Source: Petrimonas sp.
GTDB taxonomy: Bacteria > Bacteroidota > Bacteroidia > Bacteroidales > Dysgonomonadaceae
Direction of reading: 5' to 3'
DNA length: 64,000 bases
NCBI GenBank assembly: GCA_012839475.1
Contig: DUNG01000016.1
Location: 124,001-188,000 of the forward strand
Position numbers and translations under genes: made by a program. Numbering within the stretch: position 1 is the stretch's first letter; each line of letters opens with the position of its first letter. The notes beneath the pieces are model-generated. The model was not told the DNA's origin and searched no databases. It was given only the letters and a program-made list of their open reading frames with translations. Below are positions 52,220 through 60,076 of the stretch, piece after piece.

Positions 52220-53290
52220 CTATGGGGCATCCTTTTCCGATGCTGCATCCTCCTCCATTTTCTCCAGCTCCTCCTTCGTTGGCAGCGGATCCGGCTCACG
52301 GGTCTGGTTCACGTAAAAGAAACCGTTCATCAAACTCAGGTCATTCTCGTCGGGGTAAGGCTGGTACTTCGCGAACTTCACCAGATCGGCCGTTGACAGC
52401 ACCTGCTTCAGGTTCTCGTAGGCCGAATCGACCTCCACCACCTTGCGCACCTCATTCAGTATCTCGCCCGAGGTCATCTCCAACGCGTAGATCCCTTCCC
52501 GCTCGTGGATGTAAACCCGCAGGATATGGGTCAGCCGGGTGTAAAACTCCTTTACCCTGCCCTGCTGCCAGATCTTCTCCTCCTTCAGCTTTTCCAGCTC
52601 GGCCAACGCCCGGGTGTGGGGTGGCAACACTACAGGAGGTGTAAAGATGTATCCCTTTTTTTTCTTCTTAACGATCATGTAGATGAGCAGGGCTATGAGG
52701 GCGAGCAGCAGCGCGATGCCCAGCACCACCCACACTATCCAGAGGTAGTCGGTCCAAACGAACGGGGGCTTCTTGATCCCCTTGATATCATACAGTTGCA
52801 GCTGCTGAAAGTCGATCGAGTCGGTCTCTCCCCGGTGTATCTTCTCCAGGTAAGCCAACGTGGAGTCCGACAGTTCCGGTGAGGTCACCTTCAGCCCAAA
52901 CGAGTTGGAAAAGATGGTGTCGGTACCATCGTAAATCGGGATATGAGGGATATGGTAGAGCGTGGAGTCGAACGACGTGATCACGTACTTGAACTCCAGC
53001 GTCATCACGTTATTCTCGATGGTGGTGTCGGGCGGCAGCATGGTGATCACCTCGATACCCGGGACGATCTCGTGCTCGTACACCGGGAAGTGAATCAGCT
53101 TATCCTTGGGGGTAATCACCTTGAGGTTGATCAGCGCGTGCTCACCGATCTCGATCTCCGTCGGGACAACCGTAACGTGTGCCGAGGCACGCTGCGCCCA
53201 CACGTGAGAAGGGTACAACAACGCGAGGGCGATCCAAAGCATCGCCCGCCACACCACGGCACTGTCGTTCGTTCTTCTGTTCACGGTCAC
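52220..53290 (-). CDS. Bat-operon membrane protein, conserved between DUF58 and batA genes
   Basis: The 356-residue protein begins with GTG overlapping the DUF58 stop as GTGA, so the start is coupled. It has a signal peptide (AMLWIALALLYPSHVWAQ), a periplasmic beta-rich region (ASAHVTVVPTEIEIGEHALI), one membrane helix near 190-215 (WIVWVVLGIALLLALIALLI) and a cytoplasmic helical part (RALAELEKLKEEKIWQQGRV, LTHILRVYIHEREGIYALEM). The acidic C-terminus ends in EEDAASEKDAP. It resembles the DUF4381-type proteins of MoxR-VWA operons. Its role is unknown. Confidence 0.85.
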   Translation of the reverse strand: MTVNRRTNDSAVVWRAMLWIALALLYPSHVWAQRASAHVTVVPTEIEIGEHALINLKVITPKDKLIHFPVYEHEIVPGIEVITMLPPDTTIENNVMTLEFKYVITSFDSTLYHIPHIPIYDGTDTIFSNSFGLKVTSPELSDSTLAYLEKIHRGETDSIDFQQLQLYDIKGIKKPPFVWTDYLWIVWVVLGIALLLALIALLIYMIVKKKKKGYIFTPPVVLPPHTRALAELEKLKEEKIWQQGRVKEFYTRLTHILRVYIHEREGIYALEMTSGEILNEVRKVVEVDSAYENLKQVLSTADLVKFAKYQPYPDENDLSLMNGFFYVNQTREPDPLPTKEELEKMEEDAASEKDAP

Positions 53291-54156
53291 CTTCGTTGTT
53301 GAAAAAGTTGCAGGAGCGACTTCACGTAATCGCCCTCGGTCGATATCGACACGCTATCCACGCCACCCTGGCGGCAGGCAGCGTCCATCTTCTCGCTCAA
53401 CCCGTTCCACCACGAGCGGTACGCCTCCCTCGCCTTCCTGGAGGAGCTGTTGATCCAGCGATCCTCACCCACCTCGGGATCCCTCACCTTCATCAGGCCC
53501 ACCGGTGGCAGTTCGGTGCTAAGCTTATCGTACACCCTGATCACCACCACGTCGTGCTTGCGGTTAGCGATCTGCAGCGCTTTGCTGTAGTCGCCCGGGT
53601 CGATAAAGTCGGAAATCAGGAAAGCGGTGCATCGCTTTTTAAGCGCGTTGGTCATGTATCGGGCCGCCAGGCTCAGGTCGGTTCCCCTGCCCTCCGGCTT
53701 AAAGCCGAGTATTTCGCGGATAATAAAGAGAATATGCTTTCTCCCCTTCTTCGGGGGGATAAACTTCTCCACCCGATCGGTAAAGAAGAGTACCCCGATC
53801 TTATCATTGTTCTGTATGGCCGAAAAGGCCAGGGTGCCCGCGATCTCGGCCACCATATCTCGTTTCAAGATGGATCGCGAACCAAAGCCCAAGCTCTCCG
53901 AGACATCGATCATCAACATCACGGTTAGCTCCCGCTCCTCCTCGAAAATCTTCACGTAGGGGCGGCTGTAGCGGGCCGTAACGTTCCAGTCGATATCGCG
54001 CATATCGTCACCGTACTGGTACTCCCGCACCTCGGAGAAAGCCATACCACGCCCTTTGAACGCGGAGTGGTACTCGCCCGCGAAAATATTGCGGGAGAGC
54101 CCTCGCGTCTTGATCTCGATGTAGCGTACCTTCTTAAGTAACTCTGTCGTATCCAT
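53287..54156 (-). CDS. DUF58 protein with degenerate VWA-like fold
   Basis: ATG 54156 begins MDTTELLKKVRYIEIKTRGL; the frame opens eight codons earlier with TTG, which is not needed. The 289 residues contain the DUF58 signature AFKGRGMAFSEVREYQYGDD and MRDIDWNVTARYSRPYVKIF, then a VWA-like core (LTVMLMIDVSESLGFGSRS). DUF58 proteins accompany MoxR ATPases and VWA proteins. It lies 10 bp after moxR and is coupled to the next gene. Confidence 0.93.
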   Translation of the reverse strand: MDTTELLKKVRYIEIKTRGLSRNIFAGEYHSAFKGRGMAFSEVREYQYGDDMRDIDWNVTARYSRPYVKIFEEERELTVMLMIDVSESLGFGSRSILKRDMVAEIAGTLAFSAIQNNDKIGVLFFTDRVEKFIPPKKGRKHILFIIREILGFKPEGRGTDLSLAARYMTNALKKRCTAFLISDFIDPGDYSKALQIANRKHDVVVIRVYDKLSTELPPVGLMKVRDPEVGEDRWINSSSRKAREAYRSWWNGLSEKMDAACRQGGVDSVSISTEGDYVKSLLQLFQQRR

Positions 54157-54166
54157 CTGTAAAAAA

Positions 54167-55162
54167 TCAAGGTACCTCAACCTTGTTTAGAATCTCGCTC
54201 ACGATCTCATCGGACGTGAGGTTGTTCGCTTCCGCCTCGTAGGTAAGTCCCACGCGATGGCGCAAGACATCGTGGCATACCGCCCGGATATCCTCCGGGA
54301 TCACGTAGCCCCGCCGGTTGATGAACGCGTAGGCCCGTGAAGCGAGCGCCAGGTTAATCGAGGCCCGCGGTGAAGCCCCCACCCCGATCATCTCCTTCAG
54401 GTTCGGCAACCCATACTGATCGGGGAAGCGGGTAGCGAACACGATGTCCACGATGTAACGCCCGATCTTCTCATCGATATAAACCTCCTGCACCACCTTA
54501 CGTGCATCAATGACCTCTCGCGTGGAGATCACCGGCCTATCAATCGTGATCGGCTCGAAAATATTCTGGTAAACGATCCGCTTCTCCTCCTCCTTCGACG
54601 GGTAGGTGATCACCACCTTCAGCATGAAGCGGTCTACCTGAGCCTCGGGGAGCGGGTAGGTACCCTCCTGCTCGATGGGGTTTTGCGTGGCCATCACCAG
54701 GAAGGGACTGGGCAACTTGTAGGTGTGATCGCCGATGGTCACGTTCCGCTCTTGCATCGCCTCCAGCAGCGCGCTCTGCACCTTGGCAGGTGCCCGGTTG
54801 ATCTCGTCCGCCAGCACGAAGTTGGCAAAGATGGGGCCATGCTTCACCTGGAACTCCTCACTGCGCTGGCTGTAGATCATGGTCCCGATCACGTCGGCCG
54901 GCAGCAGATCGGGGGTAAACTGGATGCGGCTGTAATCGGCATCGATAAGCTGGGCCAGCGTTTTGATGGCCAAGGTCTTCGCCAGGCCCGGCACCCCCTC
55001 CAGCAGGATATGCCCATCGGACAGCAGGCCGATGAGTAGCGATTCGATCAGGTGTTTCTGGCCAACGATAACCCGATTCATTCCCGTGACCAACGTTTGT
55101 ACGAACGCGCTCTTTTGCTCTATGCGTTCGTTAAGTTCTTTAATGTCGACGACTTGGCTCAT
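54167..55162 (-). CDS. MoxR-family AAA+ ATPase
   Basis: The 331-residue ATPase has Walker A LLEGVPGLAKTLAIKT, Walker B FVLADEINRAPAKVQSALLE, sensor 1 LVMATQNPIEQEGTYPLPEA and the sensor 2 region GASPRASINLALASRAYAFI. MoxR ATPases act as chaperones that remodel or insert metal centres into VWA-protein partners, here probably BatA and BatB. It is the first gene of the Bat operon; a candidate -7 box lies about 110 bp upstream. Confidence 0.95.
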   Translation of the reverse strand: MSQVVDIKELNERIEQKSAFVQTLVTGMNRVIVGQKHLIESLLIGLLSDGHILLEGVPGLAKTLAIKTLAQLIDADYSRIQFTPDLLPADVIGTMIYSQRSEEFQVKHGPIFANFVLADEINRAPAKVQSALLEAMQERNVTIGDHTYKLPSPFLVMATQNPIEQEGTYPLPEAQVDRFMLKVVITYPSKEEEKRIVYQNIFEPITIDRPVISTREVIDARKVVQEVYIDEKIGRYIVDIVFATRFPDQYGLPNLKEMIGVGASPRASINLALASRAYAFINRRGYVIPEDIRAVCHDVLRHRVGLTYEAEANNLTSDEIVSEILNKVEVP

Positions 55163-55270
55163 ATTCTCTACTAGTTTTTAAATATCTTTATTATAAACCA
55201 CTACAGGAGCGGCAAACATGTAGTTCGCTCATCCCTTTTCCATAAAAAAGCGGGTTTTCCATACGGTTTA

Positions 55271-55278
55271 CAAAATTA
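55271..55278 (-). promoter_or_regulatory. Candidate -7 box for the moxR-bat operon
   Basis: The minus strand reads TAATTTTG, matching TAnnTTTG, 109 bp before the moxR start. No clear -33 partner; the leader would be about 100 nt. Confidence 0.35.
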
Positions 55279-55442
55279 GAAATGTTAAAGCGGTTTCGTA
55301 AAGAATCGGGGTTAAAAATGTTTAAGCCAGCCTCACCCTCACCTTGCTCACCTTGCTCACCTTGCCCCCCTTCCCACTTTCTATTTTTAACTTTCAACTT
55401 TCTACTTCAATCCCCTAACTATTTTTAAACGCTTCCTGTCTG

Positions 55443-55469
55443 TTTGTTGCGTCAAAAACTCTATCTTTG
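55443..55469 (+). promoter_or_regulatory. Promoter for tgt
   Basis: TTTG (55443-55446) and TATCTTTG (55462-55469) are 19 bp apart start to start, which fits the Bacteroidetes -33/-7 consensus. The -7 box is 30 bp before the TTG start of tgt. It probably serves tgt and the coupled permease gene. Confidence 0.65.
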
Positions 55470-55498
55470 CCTTTCAAACACCACGTGAACGAAACGAA

Positions 55499-56629
55499 TT
55501 GACATTCCGACTCCTACATACCGACCCCAAAACGAGTGCCCGGGCAGGCATCCTCACTACCGACCACGGCCCGGTGGAGACGCCCGTCTTTATGCCGGTC
55601 GGCACCGCGGGGAGCGTGAAAGCGGTTCACCCCACGGAGTTAGTAGATGATATCCAGGCCCAGATCATCCTGGGCAACACCTACCATCTCTACCTTAGGC
55701 CCGGTTTGGAGATATTAAGGGAGGCGGGAGGCCTCCACCGGTTCATCAGCTGGGAGCGCCCCATACTGACCGATAGCGGGGGGTTCCAGGTGTTTTCGCT
55801 GACCGAGAACCGGAAACTGACCGAGGAGGGGGCACTCTTTCAGTCGCATATCGACGGGTCGTCGCATCTATTCACCCCCGAGAAGGTGGTGGATATCCAG
55901 CGGGTGATCGGTGCCGACATCATCATGGCGTTCGATGAGTGCACGCCGGGCGATGCCGATTACGCTTACGCGAAACGGTCGCTTGACCTCACGGAGCGCT
56001 GGCTCGACCGCTGCATCACCCGTTTCGAGGAGACCGAGTGTCCCCACGGCTATAACCAGACACTGTTCCCCATCGTGCAGGGGTGTGTCTACCCCGACCT
56101 GCGGCGGCGTGCCGCCGAGCAGGTTGCCTCCAAGGAGGCACCCGGCAACGCCATCGGTGGACTGGCCGTGGGCGAACCCACCGAGACGATGTACGAGATG
56201 ATAGAGCTGGTGAACGATATCCTGCCGAAAGATAAACCGCGCTACCTGATGGGGGTGGGCAAGCCGGAGAACCTGCTGGAGGCGATCGAGCGGGGGGTAG
56301 ATATGTTCGACTGTGTTTTGCCTACCCGTAACGGGCGCAACGGGCAGATCTTCACCAAACAGGGGGTAATGAATATGCGCAACGAGCGGTGGAAAAACGA
56401 CTTCTCCCCGCTGGAGGAGGATGGTGCCTCGTTCGTCGACAGGCTTTATAGTAAAGCTTACCTGCGACACCTGATCACCACGAACGAGATCCTGGGGTTG
56501 CAGATCGCGTCGATCCACAACCTGGCGTTCTACGTCTGGTTGGTTCAGGAGGCCAGGCGACATATCATCGCCGGCGATTTCCCGGCGTGGAAAGCCAGCA
56601 TATTGGAAAAGGTTACACGGAGGTTATGA
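55499..56629 (+). CDS. tgt: tRNA-guanine transglycosylase (queuine/preQ1), lacking zinc cysteines, TTG start
   Basis: Tgt swaps guanine 34 of GUN-anticodon tRNAs for preQ1, toward queuosine. The 376 residues begin TFRLLHTDPKTSARAGILTT, and the only start that gives this N-terminus is TTG 55499. The general base/nucleophile regions are intact: PILTDSGGFQVFSL, IMAFDECTPGDADYAYAKRS, and CVLPTRNGRNGQIF. The zinc site is not: where E. coli has C-x-C-x2-C this protein reads GASFVD (G309, S311, D314), while the His partner is kept (H340 in IASIHNL, same 31-residue spacing). I believe this is seen widely in Bacteroidetes, but could not check. It is coupled by ATGA overlap to the permease gene. Confidence 0.94.
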   Translation: MTFRLLHTDPKTSARAGILTTDHGPVETPVFMPVGTAGSVKAVHPTELVDDIQAQIILGNTYHLYLRPGLEILREAGGLHRFISWERPILTDSGGFQVFSLTENRKLTEEGALFQSHIDGSSHLFTPEKVVDIQRVIGADIIMAFDECTPGDADYAYAKRSLDLTERWLDRCITRFEETECPHGYNQTLFPIVQGCVYPDLRRRAAEQVASKEAPGNAIGGLAVGEPTETMYEMIELVNDILPKDKPRYLMGVGKPENLLEAIERGVDMFDCVLPTRNGRNGQIFTKQGVMNMRNERWKNDFSPLEEDGASFVDRLYSKAYLRHLITTNEILGLQIASIHNLAFYVWLVQEARRHIIAGDFPAWKASILEKVTRRL

Positions 56630-57729
56630 AGAGAAACAACGATTCCCTGAAGTTCAAGCGGCTCGACTGGTACATCATCAAGAAGTTCTTGGGTACCTAC
56701 CTGTTCATGATCGCGCTGATCATCTCCATCGCGGTGGTGTTCGACATCAACGAGAAGATCGATAAGTTCATGACGCACAGTGCCACGCTGCACGGCATCA
56801 TCTTCGATTACTACCTCAACTTCATCCCGTACTACACCAACCTGTTCAGCCCCCTGTTCGTCTTCCTGGCCGTCATCTTCTTCACCTCCAAGATGGCCGG
56901 CAACTCGGAGATCATCGCCATCCTATCCAACGGGATCAGTTTCAAGCGGCTGATGAAGCCCTATATGATATCGGCCCTGGTGATCGCCATCTTCACTTTC
57001 ATTTTCGGGAGCTACCTGATCCCCCCCGCCAACGCGACGCGGATCAAGTTCGAGCAGAACTACGTGGACCCGAGGAAAAAGAAAACGGGCGACCGGGATG
57101 TTCAGTTCAAGGTGGGTCCGGGTACCATCGTTTACTTTAGCAACTTCGACCTGCTGAACAACACGGGGTATCAATTCTCGATGGATCACTTTGACGGGCA
57201 TCAGCTGGTATCAAGACTCACGGCCCAATCCATCCGATACGACTCTGCTTACCAGTGGACCATCCGTGACTACCAGGTACGCGATTTCGACGGGCTGGAA
57301 GAGACCATCACCCACGGTAAATCTATCGACACAACGTTGCATATTGTGCCTAACGACTTTATCATCGCGGCTACCGACCAGCAGATGATGACCTCGCCCC
57401 AACTGCGGAACTACGTGAAGAGCCAGAAAGAGCGGGGACTGGGAAATATCCAGGCCTTCCAGATCGAGTACCACAGCCGGATTGCTTCGGTCTTCTCGGC
57501 CTTTATCCTCACGGTTATCGGGGCCTCCCTATCGGCCCGAAAGGTGAAAGGAGGCATGGGGTTGAACATCGGTATTGGCCTGGTATTAAGCATGGGCTAT
57601 ATCCTCTTCCTCACCGTGAGTTCCACCTTCGCGATCAAGGGAAACATGAGTCCTTTCGTGGCCGCGTGGATCCCGAATATCGTCTTCGCGTTCATCGCTG
57701 CTTTCCTCTATCGGAGGGCTCCCAGTTAA
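56626..57729 (+). CDS. LptF/LptG-family (YjgP/YjgQ) permease
   Basis: ATG 56626 overlaps the tgt stop (ATGA), giving 367 residues; a longer frame inside tgt is not credible. Six membrane helices are arranged three plus three around a periplasmic beta domain: LGTYLFMIALIISIAVVFDI, NLFSPLFVFLAVIFFTSKMA and YMISALVIAIFTFIFGSYLI at the front; IASVFSAFILTVIGASLSAR, GLVLSMGYILFLTVSSTFAI and ANIVFAFIAAFLYRR-type at the end. LptF/LptG permeases extract lipopolysaccharide for the Lpt bridge. Which of F or G it is cannot be said. Confidence 0.9.
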   Translation: MKRNNDSLKFKRLDWYIIKKFLGTYLFMIALIISIAVVFDINEKIDKFMTHSATLHGIIFDYYLNFIPYYTNLFSPLFVFLAVIFFTSKMAGNSEIIAILSNGISFKRLMKPYMISALVIAIFTFIFGSYLIPPANATRIKFEQNYVDPRKKKTGDRDVQFKVGPGTIVYFSNFDLLNNTGYQFSMDHFDGHQLVSRLTAQSIRYDSAYQWTIRDYQVRDFDGLEETITHGKSIDTTLHIVPNDFIIAATDQQMMTSPQLRNYVKSQKERGLGNIQAFQIEYHSRIASVFSAFILTVIGASLSARKVKGGMGLNIGIGLVLSMGYILFLTVSSTFAIKGNMSPFVAAWIPNIVFAFIAAFLYRRAPS

Positions 57730-57796
57730 GGGAGCAACGGGACAGGTCGCGATGCGTGGTTTTGTAACTTAATAACCTCACCCAACAGTTTCAACG

Positions 57797-57828
57797 ATTC
57801 TAAAACAACAACATTCTAAAACAACAAC
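57797..57828 (+). repeat. 16-bp tandem duplication in the leader of the cyclophilin gene
   Basis: ATTCTAAAACAACAAC occurs twice in tandem (57797-57812, 57813-57828), ending three bases before the start ATG. It is a duplicated A-rich translation-initiation region. Confidence 0.85.
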
Positions 57829-57831
57829 ATT

Positions 57832-58671
57832 ATGATAAAAAAAGAGAGAACTACCCGATCCATTATCCTTTTAGTTTTCATGCTCTTGGCATCCACTTGC
57901 TTCCTGCCCACGCTCCTCGCGCAGAGCAAGTACCCCACCGTGGTGATCGAGACCAACCACGGCACGATGAAAGCGGTGTTATACGACGATACTCCCGTGC
58001 ATAGCGATCACTACCTGAAACTAATCAGGCAGGGCTATTTTAACGGCACGCTCTTCCATCGGGTGGTCAAGGATTTCGTAATTCAAGGCGGTGCGCAGGA
58101 TTCTCGCAATGCCCGCCCCGGTCAGCGGATTGGCAGCGGCCGAAAAGATATGGAGCTGATGCCCGAGTTCCGGGAGCAGCGCTACCATAAGAGAGGGGCA
58201 TTGGCCGCACCAAGGAAGGGCGATCAGGAGAATCCCCAAAAGAAGTCTGATGCATCGCAGTTCTATATCGTACAGGGTAAGAAGTATACGGAGAAGCAGC
58301 TCGATTCCATTGACGTGGCAGATAACGCACCGGTCAGAAACAAACTACTCAACACCCACTATACCCCTCGCAAGCAGGAGCTGGAGCGCCTCAAGGCCAA
58401 CAACCCGAAACGGTACGAGGTGGTGCACGATTCCCTCCTGGCGGTGGTAGACTCCCTTTTCATGCGATCTCCCAGTAGAACGGTTATCCCCGAGGGGTCG
58501 AGGGAGGTGTACAAAAAGTCAGGCGGCGTAATCCACCTGAATGGCAGCTACACCGTGTTCGGGGAGGTTGTTGAGGGTCTGGAAACAATTGATAAGATCG
58601 CCGCCCTACCCGTGGATGCCCACGACCGGCCCGTTAGCGACGTGAAAATAGTCCGCGTGTATATCGAGTAG
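57832..58671 (+). CDS. Periplasmic cyclophilin-type peptidyl-prolyl isomerase with internal insertion
   Basis: The 279-residue protein has a signal peptide (RSIILLVFMLLASTCFLPTL, cleavage near LLAQ). Cyclophilin strands at 32-120 follow, including the catalytic FHRVVKDFVIQGGAQ and the region QFYIVQGKKYTEKQ. An insertion of about 75 mostly helical charged residues (about 150-225, PRKQELERLKANNPKRYEVV) splits the fold, and the domain closes with GSYTVFGEVVEGLETIDKIA. It speeds proline isomerisation of exported proteins. Insertions of this kind are usual in Bacteroidetes periplasmic cyclophilins, as I recall. It is 102 bp after the permease. Confidence 0.88.
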   Translation: MIKKERTTRSIILLVFMLLASTCFLPTLLAQSKYPTVVIETNHGTMKAVLYDDTPVHSDHYLKLIRQGYFNGTLFHRVVKDFVIQGGAQDSRNARPGQRIGSGRKDMELMPEFREQRYHKRGALAAPRKGDQENPQKKSDASQFYIVQGKKYTEKQLDSIDVADNAPVRNKLLNTHYTPRKQELERLKANNPKRYEVVHDSLLAVVDSLFMRSPSRTVIPEGSREVYKKSGGVIHLNGSYTVFGEVVEGLETIDKIAALPVDAHDRPVSDVKIVRVYIE

Positions 58672-58690
58672 GCTGGTCTACTCGATATAC
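58659..58690. terminator. Perfect 13-bp hairpin overlapping the cyclophilin stop codon
   Basis: GTATATCGAGTAG (58659-58671) pairs exactly with CTACTCGATATAC (58678-58690) around GCTGGT. The left arm includes the last codons and the TAG stop. There is no T run, so classical termination is doubtful; it may protect the 3' end or act between the convergent genes. Confidence 0.5.
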
Positions 58691-58713
58691 AGGTACCTCG
58701 ATAAGAGACTCCT

Positions 58714-59811
58714 TCACACGTTTGGACTATTTCGTTTCTTTTTCCCCTTTACCTCTTCCATAACCACCATCTGTTGCCGCACCGATTCGGAGTGAATCAC
58801 CTCAACCACCCGCTTAACGAAATCGGAGGACATATCCATCCGCTCCCCTTGGCTTGCCCGATCTTTGAGGATGTAGTCGTACCGTTGTGTCTGCAGGATA
58901 GACATGCCGTGTTCCAGCTTGTAATGTCCAATTTCCCGTGAAATGCGCATCCGCTTGGAGAACAGCCGCAACAGCTCGTAATCCACGTCATCTATCTGGC
59001 CGCGGAGTACGGAGAGGTCTTCCGTGGTCTGCACCGTATCTCGAATCACGAGGCTCTTCAGCACCTCCTTGAGCGCCTCGGGGGTAATCTGCTGTTGCTT
59101 ATCGCTCCAAGCCTCATCGGGACAGCAGTGCGTCTCGATCATCAGGCCAACGTAGTTCAGGTCCATCGCTTGCTGGCTCAATTTCCGAATCATATCGCGT
59201 CGGCCCCCCATGTGGCTCGGGTCGCACAACATAGGCAGGGATGGGAAGCGGCGCTTCATCTCGATGGGGATATGCCATTGCGGCGGGTTCCGGTAGACCG
59301 CTTTTTCGCTCGAGCTAAATCCCCTGTGGATCAACCCTATCCGCCTAATCCCCGCGTTATAGAGCCGCTCGATGGCTCCTACCCACAGCTCAATATCGGG
59401 GCTCATCGGGTTCTTGACAAAGACAGGGATGTCTACCCCTTTCAAGGCATCCGCGAGCTCCTGCACCGCGAAGGGGTTCACGGTCGTACGTGCCCCTATC
59501 CACAACAGGTCCACCCCCTGTTTCATAGCCTCATGCAGATGTTTCTCCGTAGCCACCTCGGTAATAACATACATGCCTGTCTCCGTTTTAACCCGCTTCA
59601 GCCATTCGAGCGCGGGGCTCCCAACCCCCTCGAAGCTACCCGGCTTGGTGCGTGGCTTCCATACCCCCGCTCTAAATATCTTTACGCCAGCCGCCGCCAG
59701 CTGCCTGGCGGTGGCCAGCACCTGATCCTCCGTTTCGGCACTACAGGGACCGGAAATCAATAACGGCCGCTTCTGGTCTATACCCGGTAAAATAATAGGT
59801 TCAAATTTCAT
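58714..59811 (-). CDS. Bifunctional DAHP synthase / chorismate mutase
   Basis: The 365-residue protein from ATG 59811 (ATGs at 59817 and 59829 also open the frame) joins two shikimate enzymes. Residues 1 to about 260 are a DAHP synthase of the KDO8P-like type (RPLLISGPCSAETEDQVLAT, GVWKPRTKPGSFEGVG, LLWIGARTTVNPFAVQ, MLCDPSHMGGRRDMI). Residues about 270-350 are an AroQ-type chorismate mutase (LSVLRGQIDDVDYELLRLFS, RMRISREIGHYKLEHGMSIL). The fused form allows feedback of the first aromatic step by chorismate-pathway products. It is convergent with the cyclophilin gene. Confidence 0.94.
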   Translation of the reverse strand: MKFEPIILPGIDQKRPLLISGPCSAETEDQVLATARQLAAAGVKIFRAGVWKPRTKPGSFEGVGSPALEWLKRVKTETGMYVITEVATEKHLHEAMKQGVDLLWIGARTTVNPFAVQELADALKGVDIPVFVKNPMSPDIELWVGAIERLYNAGIRRIGLIHRGFSSSEKAVYRNPPQWHIPIEMKRRFPSLPMLCDPSHMGGRRDMIRKLSQQAMDLNYVGLMIETHCCPDEAWSDKQQQITPEALKEVLKSLVIRDTVQTTEDLSVLRGQIDDVDYELLRLFSKRMRISREIGHYKLEHGMSILQTQRYDYILKDRASQGERMDMSSDFVKRVVEVIHSESVRQQMVVMEEVKGKKKRNSPNV

Positions 59812-59989
59812 AGCCATGTTGTCTCGCATAAAACCAACGTTTCACACTACAAATATGCCTAAATTTACAATTATATTCAAGGAAAAAGAGAACCGACACC
59901 ATTACCCCATGTTTTTTGATGATTAAGGGAAATTGTCGACTTTTTTATCTATTTTCGCGCATTAAGATCGCTTGAAAATGTTTTTTACT

Positions 59990-59997
59990 TAACTTTC
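59990..59997 (+). promoter_or_regulatory. Candidate -7 box for the POT transporter gene
   Basis: TAACTTTC (one mismatch to TAnnTTTG) lies 80 bp before the start, with TTGA 18 bp upstream as a possible -33. The 265-bp divergent region also serves the DAHP synthase gene on the other strand, where CATATTTG (59850-59857 read on minus) is a weaker match. Confidence 0.35.
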
Positions 59998-60076
59998 GCG
60001 AGTTTAGGCTTGAAAGCAAAAGAGACTTAAACAAGAACGTTAAGATTTATTATAACCCTAAAACAAAAAATAATCG

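Larger units (their letters stand above)
55163..55498. other. 336-bp divergent region between moxR and tgt
   Basis: This contains candidate promoters for both directions (separate entries) and a 9-bp tandem repeat, CTCACCTTG, three exact copies at 55338-55364, followed by TTTCTA/TTTCAA-type AT-rich repeats. No ORF is supported; a minus-strand frame with EQGEQGEQ-type peptide arises from the repeat. Confidence 0.7.
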
